From JAAFJM01 sp964529175 (GTDB taxonomy: Bacteria > Bacteroidota > Bacteroidia > UKL13-3), in contig CAZGVO010000003.1 of the NCBI GenBank assembly GCA_964529175.1, forward strand, positions 124,001 to 188,000: DNA of 64,000 nucleotides, in the 5' to 3' direction. The notes beneath the pieces were generated by a model. That model was not told where the DNA came from. It worked only from the letters and a program-made list of their open reading frames with translations, and searched no databases. Of the stretch, positions 60,935 to 64,000 are shown piece by piece. The position numbers and the translations under genes are program-made. Position 1 is the first letter of the stretch. The number at the start of each line of letters is the position of its first letter.

Positions 60935-61735
60935 ATGGCAAACAGTTTCTTAGAAAGCAAAGGATTTAAGTCGTTCATGGGCAAGGCTTATGGTATTGGA
61001 GCAGCGGTAGTAATCGTTGGAGCATTATTCAAAATTACGCACTGGAAAGGTGCTGATGAAATGCTTATCGTAGGATTATTAACTGAAGCTGGAATATTTT
61101 TAGTTTCTGCTTTTGAAAAACCACACCAAGAACCAGATTGGACTTTAGTTTATCCTGAATTATCGGGCTTAGATCCAAAAGAACCTAAAAAAGCAACTGC
61201 TAAAAGTGGTGCTGGTGTAACTCAACAATTGGACAAAATGTTAGAGGATGCTAAAATTGGTCCAGATTTAATTAACAGTTTAGGAAACGGTTTCCGTTCA
61301 TTAAACGAAAACGTAACTGGCTTAAAAGATTTATCTAGTGCTGCTGCTGCAACAGAAGCATACAGTAAAAATGTAAAACAAGCTGCTGATTCATTAACAG
61401 GCATCAATTCTTCATACTCAAAAGCAGTAGAAGCAATGAACGGTTTAGTTTCTGCTTCAGAAGGTTCTAAAGAATATGGTGCTCAAATTGAAAGAATGAC
61501 TAAAAACTTAGCTTCATTAAATTCAGTTTATGAATTAGAAATCACAGAATCAAACAATCACTTAAAATCAATCAACGAATTTGTAGGTGGTTTATCAAAA
61601 ACTGTAAATACATTAAACGAAACTAACAAACAAGCTGAAACATTTAAAGTAGAGATGGATAAATTATCTAAAAATCTATCTTCATTGAATAATGTTTATG
61701 GTAACATGTTATCAGCAATGAACGTAAAAGCATAA
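60935..61735 (+). CDS. gldL: T9SS inner-membrane motor protein GldL (PorL)
   Basis: 266 residues. Two N-terminal membrane helices (about 16-34 and 42-60) flank FKITHWKGADEM; helix 2 has Glu51 and Glu61, positions corresponding to the glutamates needed for proton-driven rotation in studied GldL. A long cytoplasmic, coiled-coil-rich C-terminal part follows. With GldM it forms the proton-motive-force motor of type IX secretion and gliding. Confidence 0.96.
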   Translation: MANSFLESKGFKSFMGKAYGIGAAVVIVGALFKITHWKGADEMLIVGLLTEAGIFLVSAFEKPHQEPDWTLVYPELSGLDPKEPKKATAKSGAGVTQQLDKMLEDAKIGPDLINSLGNGFRSLNENVTGLKDLSSAAAATEAYSKNVKQAADSLTGINSSYSKAVEAMNGLVSASEGSKEYGAQIERMTKNLASLNSVYELEITESNNHLKSINEFVGGLSKTVNTLNETNKQAETFKVEMDKLSKNLSSLNNVYGNMLSAMNVKA

Positions 61736-61799
61736 TAACTTTTACTTATTTCATAATAAAATTATTAGTTTCACGTTTTAAATATAAAAAGAAAAAATA

Positions 61800-63347
61800 A
61801 TGGCAGGAGGAAACGTATCCCCAAGGCAGAAGATGATTAATATGATGTATTTAGTGTTAACAGCGCTATTAGCATTAAATGTATCTGCCGAAATATTAAA
61901 AGCCTTCCACTTAGTGGAAGTGAGTATGGAAAAAGCCGGTGACAATATTAAAAGCAAGAATAAAGCAATTTTAGCCTCAATAGATAGTTATGTTGAAAAA
62001 AACAAATCTGACAAAAAAGGTATAGATGCTCAAACAGCTGCTAGAAATGTAGATAAAATTGCTGCAGATGCTTTAAAATATGTAGGTGATTTGAAAGAAT
62101 TGCTTATAAAAAATGCTGGCGGAAGAAAAGATGGCAAACCGGATGGAGAAATTGTTGATGCGCCTAATATGGAAAAGCATGCAAACTATTTAATTGTTCA
62201 AGGTAAAGGTAAAGAGTTAAGAGAAAAAATTAACAAATGGAGAGTTGATATGTTAGCTGCTTTACCAGAATCTTCTAGAGGCAATGTTAAAAGTGATTTA
62301 ATTACTGAAGTTACAAAAGGAAGTACCCAAACTTGGGAGTCTGAATTATTTGAACATTCACCAATGGCAGCAGTGGCTACTTTGTTAACTAAAATTGAAA
62401 ATGATATCAAAAATACAGAAGCTCAAGTTTTAGACGAGTTAAATAAAAACTTAAAAACAACCGACTTCATTATTGATAATTTTACAGCAGAGGTTATTCC
62501 TACAAAAGGTACTTATGTAAGTGCTGGTAGCAAATATGAAGCTAAAATTTTCTTAGCAGCAAATAGCTCACGTTCTACATTTGACTTAACCGTTAATGGT
62601 TCTCCAGTAAAAGTTGAGAATGGATTTGGTATGTACGAAGCTTCAGCTAGTGGTCAAGGTTTGAAAAAATACGAAGGTGTTATTACTCAAACTAAATTAA
62701 CTGGTGAAAAAGTATCTTACCCTTTCAAAGGCGAATATTTTGTTACACAGCCAATTGCAGTAGTTTCTGCTACAAAAATGAATGTTGTTTACAGAGCTAT
62801 TCCTAATCCAATTGCTATTTCTGTGCCAGGATATGATGCAAGTCAATTAATTGTTAAAGCTTCTACAGGAAATTTAACAAAAGGCGGTAAAAATGGTGAA
62901 TATGAAATTTTAGTACCTGCTTCTGATCCTGGTCAAAAAGTTACAATATCAGTTTCTGTGCAAGCTGACGGAGCAACTAAGAAAATGGGTGAAATGGAGT
63001 TTAGGTTAAAAAATATTCCTAAACCAACCCCTCAGTTAGGTGGTATTGATGTTAGTGGTGAAGTTGAAGCTGCTAAAATTAAAGGAGCTAATGCTGTATT
63101 TACTATCTTAAAGGATTTTGCTTTCGAAGGTATTAAATATGATGTAAAAAGTTTTAAAATTATTTACCAACCAAGAACAGGACCAGCTCAGTTTGAAGCA
63201 GTAACAGGTAGTATTGTTCCTCAAAGAATGAGAACTATGTTACAAAATGTTAAACAAGGCGAAAAAGTTTATGTATTGGATATTAAGGCTCAAGGCCCAC
63301 AAGGTTTAGTTCCAATTCCTACAGGTGTAATTGCAGTTTGCAGATAA
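61800..63347 (+). CDS. gldM: T9SS inner-membrane/periplasmic motor protein GldM (PorM)
   Basis: 515 residues. MAGGNVSPRQKMINMMYLVL leads into a single membrane helix with the usual NVSAEILKAF, followed by a helical periplasmic domain and four Ig-like domains (typical GldM). It spans the periplasm as a dimer, linking GldL to the GldKN ring. The spacing (64 bp after gldL, 7 bp before gldN) supports one operon. Confidence 0.96.
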   Translation: MAGGNVSPRQKMINMMYLVLTALLALNVSAEILKAFHLVEVSMEKAGDNIKSKNKAILASIDSYVEKNKSDKKGIDAQTAARNVDKIAADALKYVGDLKELLIKNAGGRKDGKPDGEIVDAPNMEKHANYLIVQGKGKELREKINKWRVDMLAALPESSRGNVKSDLITEVTKGSTQTWESELFEHSPMAAVATLLTKIENDIKNTEAQVLDELNKNLKTTDFIIDNFTAEVIPTKGTYVSAGSKYEAKIFLAANSSRSTFDLTVNGSPVKVENGFGMYEASASGQGLKKYEGVITQTKLTGEKVSYPFKGEYFVTQPIAVVSATKMNVVYRAIPNPIAISVPGYDASQLIVKASTGNLTKGGKNGEYEILVPASDPGQKVTISVSVQADGATKKMGEMEFRLKNIPKPTPQLGGIDVSGEVEAAKIKGANAVFTILKDFAFEGIKYDVKSFKIIYQPRTGPAQFEAVTGSIVPQRMRTMLQNVKQGEKVYVLDIKAQGPQGLVPIPTGVIAVCR

Positions 63348-63354
63348 TAAAATT

Positions 63355-64000
63355 ATGAAAAAGAGTATAGTATCAATTTGTTTATTACTAACTGTGTTTT
63401 TAAATGTAAAAGCACAAGGTGTATATGACGATTTTATTTACAATCGTCAAGCGGTAAAAGAACGTAAAGTTGTAGCTTGGCCATATTTGCGTGAAGCAGA
63501 TGTTACCAGTTCAAAAAGAGTGATTAGAATGGTTGATGTTAGAGAAAAACAAAACCAAGTAATGGCATGGCCTAAAAATCCTTTGAGTGTAATTGTATAT
63601 GATGCAATTATAAAAGGTAAAATGGTGCCTTACAGAGATGACTCATTGAGTAGTGCTTATACTTTAGAGGATTTATTGAAATTCACTGTTGATACTTCTT
63701 ATGTGGAAAATCCTGATCCAGCTAATCCTGATAACACTATTATGGATACCGTTATAAATACTTTTAAACCGGTAGAAAGAATTAAACGTTACAGAATAGT
63801 AGAAGATTGGATTTTTGACAAAAAGTTAAGTACTTATTTTGTAAGAATTATTTCTATTGCTCCCCAATTTAAACCAATTATTGGTGGAGTTGAATTAGGC
63901 GAACAAGATTTATGTGTTTTAAAATACCATGCAAGAGAAGCGGACCCGAATGTGGCAGTTACTGAAATGGATTTAAGACATTTATTTATCAATTACGAAG
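63355..64000 (+). CDS. gldN: T9SS protein GldN (PorN), 3' truncated by window
   Basis: ATG at 63355; the frame is open to the window end (215 codons seen). Signal peptide (VSICLLLTVFLNVKAQ), then GVYDDFIYNRQAVKERKVV, PYLREADVTSSKRVIRMVDVREK, KRYRIVEDWIFDKKLSTYFVRI and MDLRHLFINYE, all typical of GldN. It pairs with GldK in the periplasmic ring. The remaining about 80-100 residues lie beyond the window. Confidence 0.95.
   Translation, partial: MKKSIVSICLLLTVFLNVKAQGVYDDFIYNRQAVKERKVVAWPYLREADVTSSKRVIRMVDVREKQNQVMAWPKNPLSVIVYDAIIKGKMVPYRDDSLSSAYTLEDLLKFTVDTSYVENPDPANPDNTIMDTVINTFKPVERIKRYRIVEDWIFDKKLSTYFVRIISIAPQFKPIIGGVELGEQDLCVLKYHAREADPNVAVTEMDLRHLFINYE

Overview
The window is AT-rich chromosomal DNA from a member of the Bacteroidetes (Bacteroidota). 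The evidence is the start of a gldK-gldL-gldM-gldN type IX secretion/gliding cluster preceded by a PorP/SprF-type gene (58.4-64.0 kb), a secreted protein with a gliding-motility-associated (type B) C-terminal sorting domain, a bshC gene, the rpmB-rpmG-DUF4295-ftsY-rimO order, and promoters of the TTG-N19/21-TAnnTTTG type. I see no rRNA, tRNA, CRISPR array, phage or insertion sequence. Most of it reads as ordinary core genome with patches of small lineage-specific secreted proteins.

Layout. 1-6.8 kb: end of a polysaccharide locus (Wzz-like chain-length protein, O-antigen-ligase-like protein, two multi-membrane GT-C-like proteins) with a lone CoA-transferase beta subunit inside it. 6.8-8.2 kb: tatD-like and tcdA. 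8.3-13.8 kb: small accessory genes, including a class D beta-lactamase homologue with all its motifs, a reductase-like protein, a DUF5946-like protein, an SRPBCC protein and a lactonase-fold propeller. 13.9-17.1 kb: operon of a DUF6029-like outer-membrane protein, an Omp28-like lipoprotein and a DUF1684 lipoprotein. 18-28.7 kb: uvrB, a TlpA-like protein, LpoB/COG3014 lipoproteins, bshC, rimO, ftsY, DUF4295, rpmG and rpmB. 28.9-30.1 kb: ccmC-ccmD-like-ccmE.

30.1-33.3 kb is a leftward run of small exported proteins, including one lipoprotein gene interrupted by an in-frame TAA. After hrpB come tandem paralogous repeat lipoproteins (37.3-39.7 kb), one of which has its signal peptide out of frame at an A-run. 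Then follow a divergent QorB/YtfH-like quinone-response pair with a visible double operator, the type B T9SS cargo, a GH13 amylase, a serine hydrolase, and a second pair of the small 'DTLYF' exported proteins also seen at 31.6-32.6 kb. 49.4-58.3 kb is core again: zinc-ribbon protein, Nif3-like, miaB, a sigma-54 activator, an LPP20-like lipoprotein, a BamA-superfamily barrel, DUF4271 and hemD.

Between genes there are two kinds of dispersed non-coding repeat. One is a set of 86-155 bp elements bounded by CCRCAGATT / AATCTGYGG inverted ends (three copies). The other is quasi-periodic low-complexity tracts such as AACTAAGTACTAA and AACAATTT. Both look like recurring family elements. The points most worth following are the two interrupted lipoprotein genes, the paired 'DTLYF' family, the operator of the HxlR regulator, the inverted-end repeats, and the apparently leaderless uvrB.
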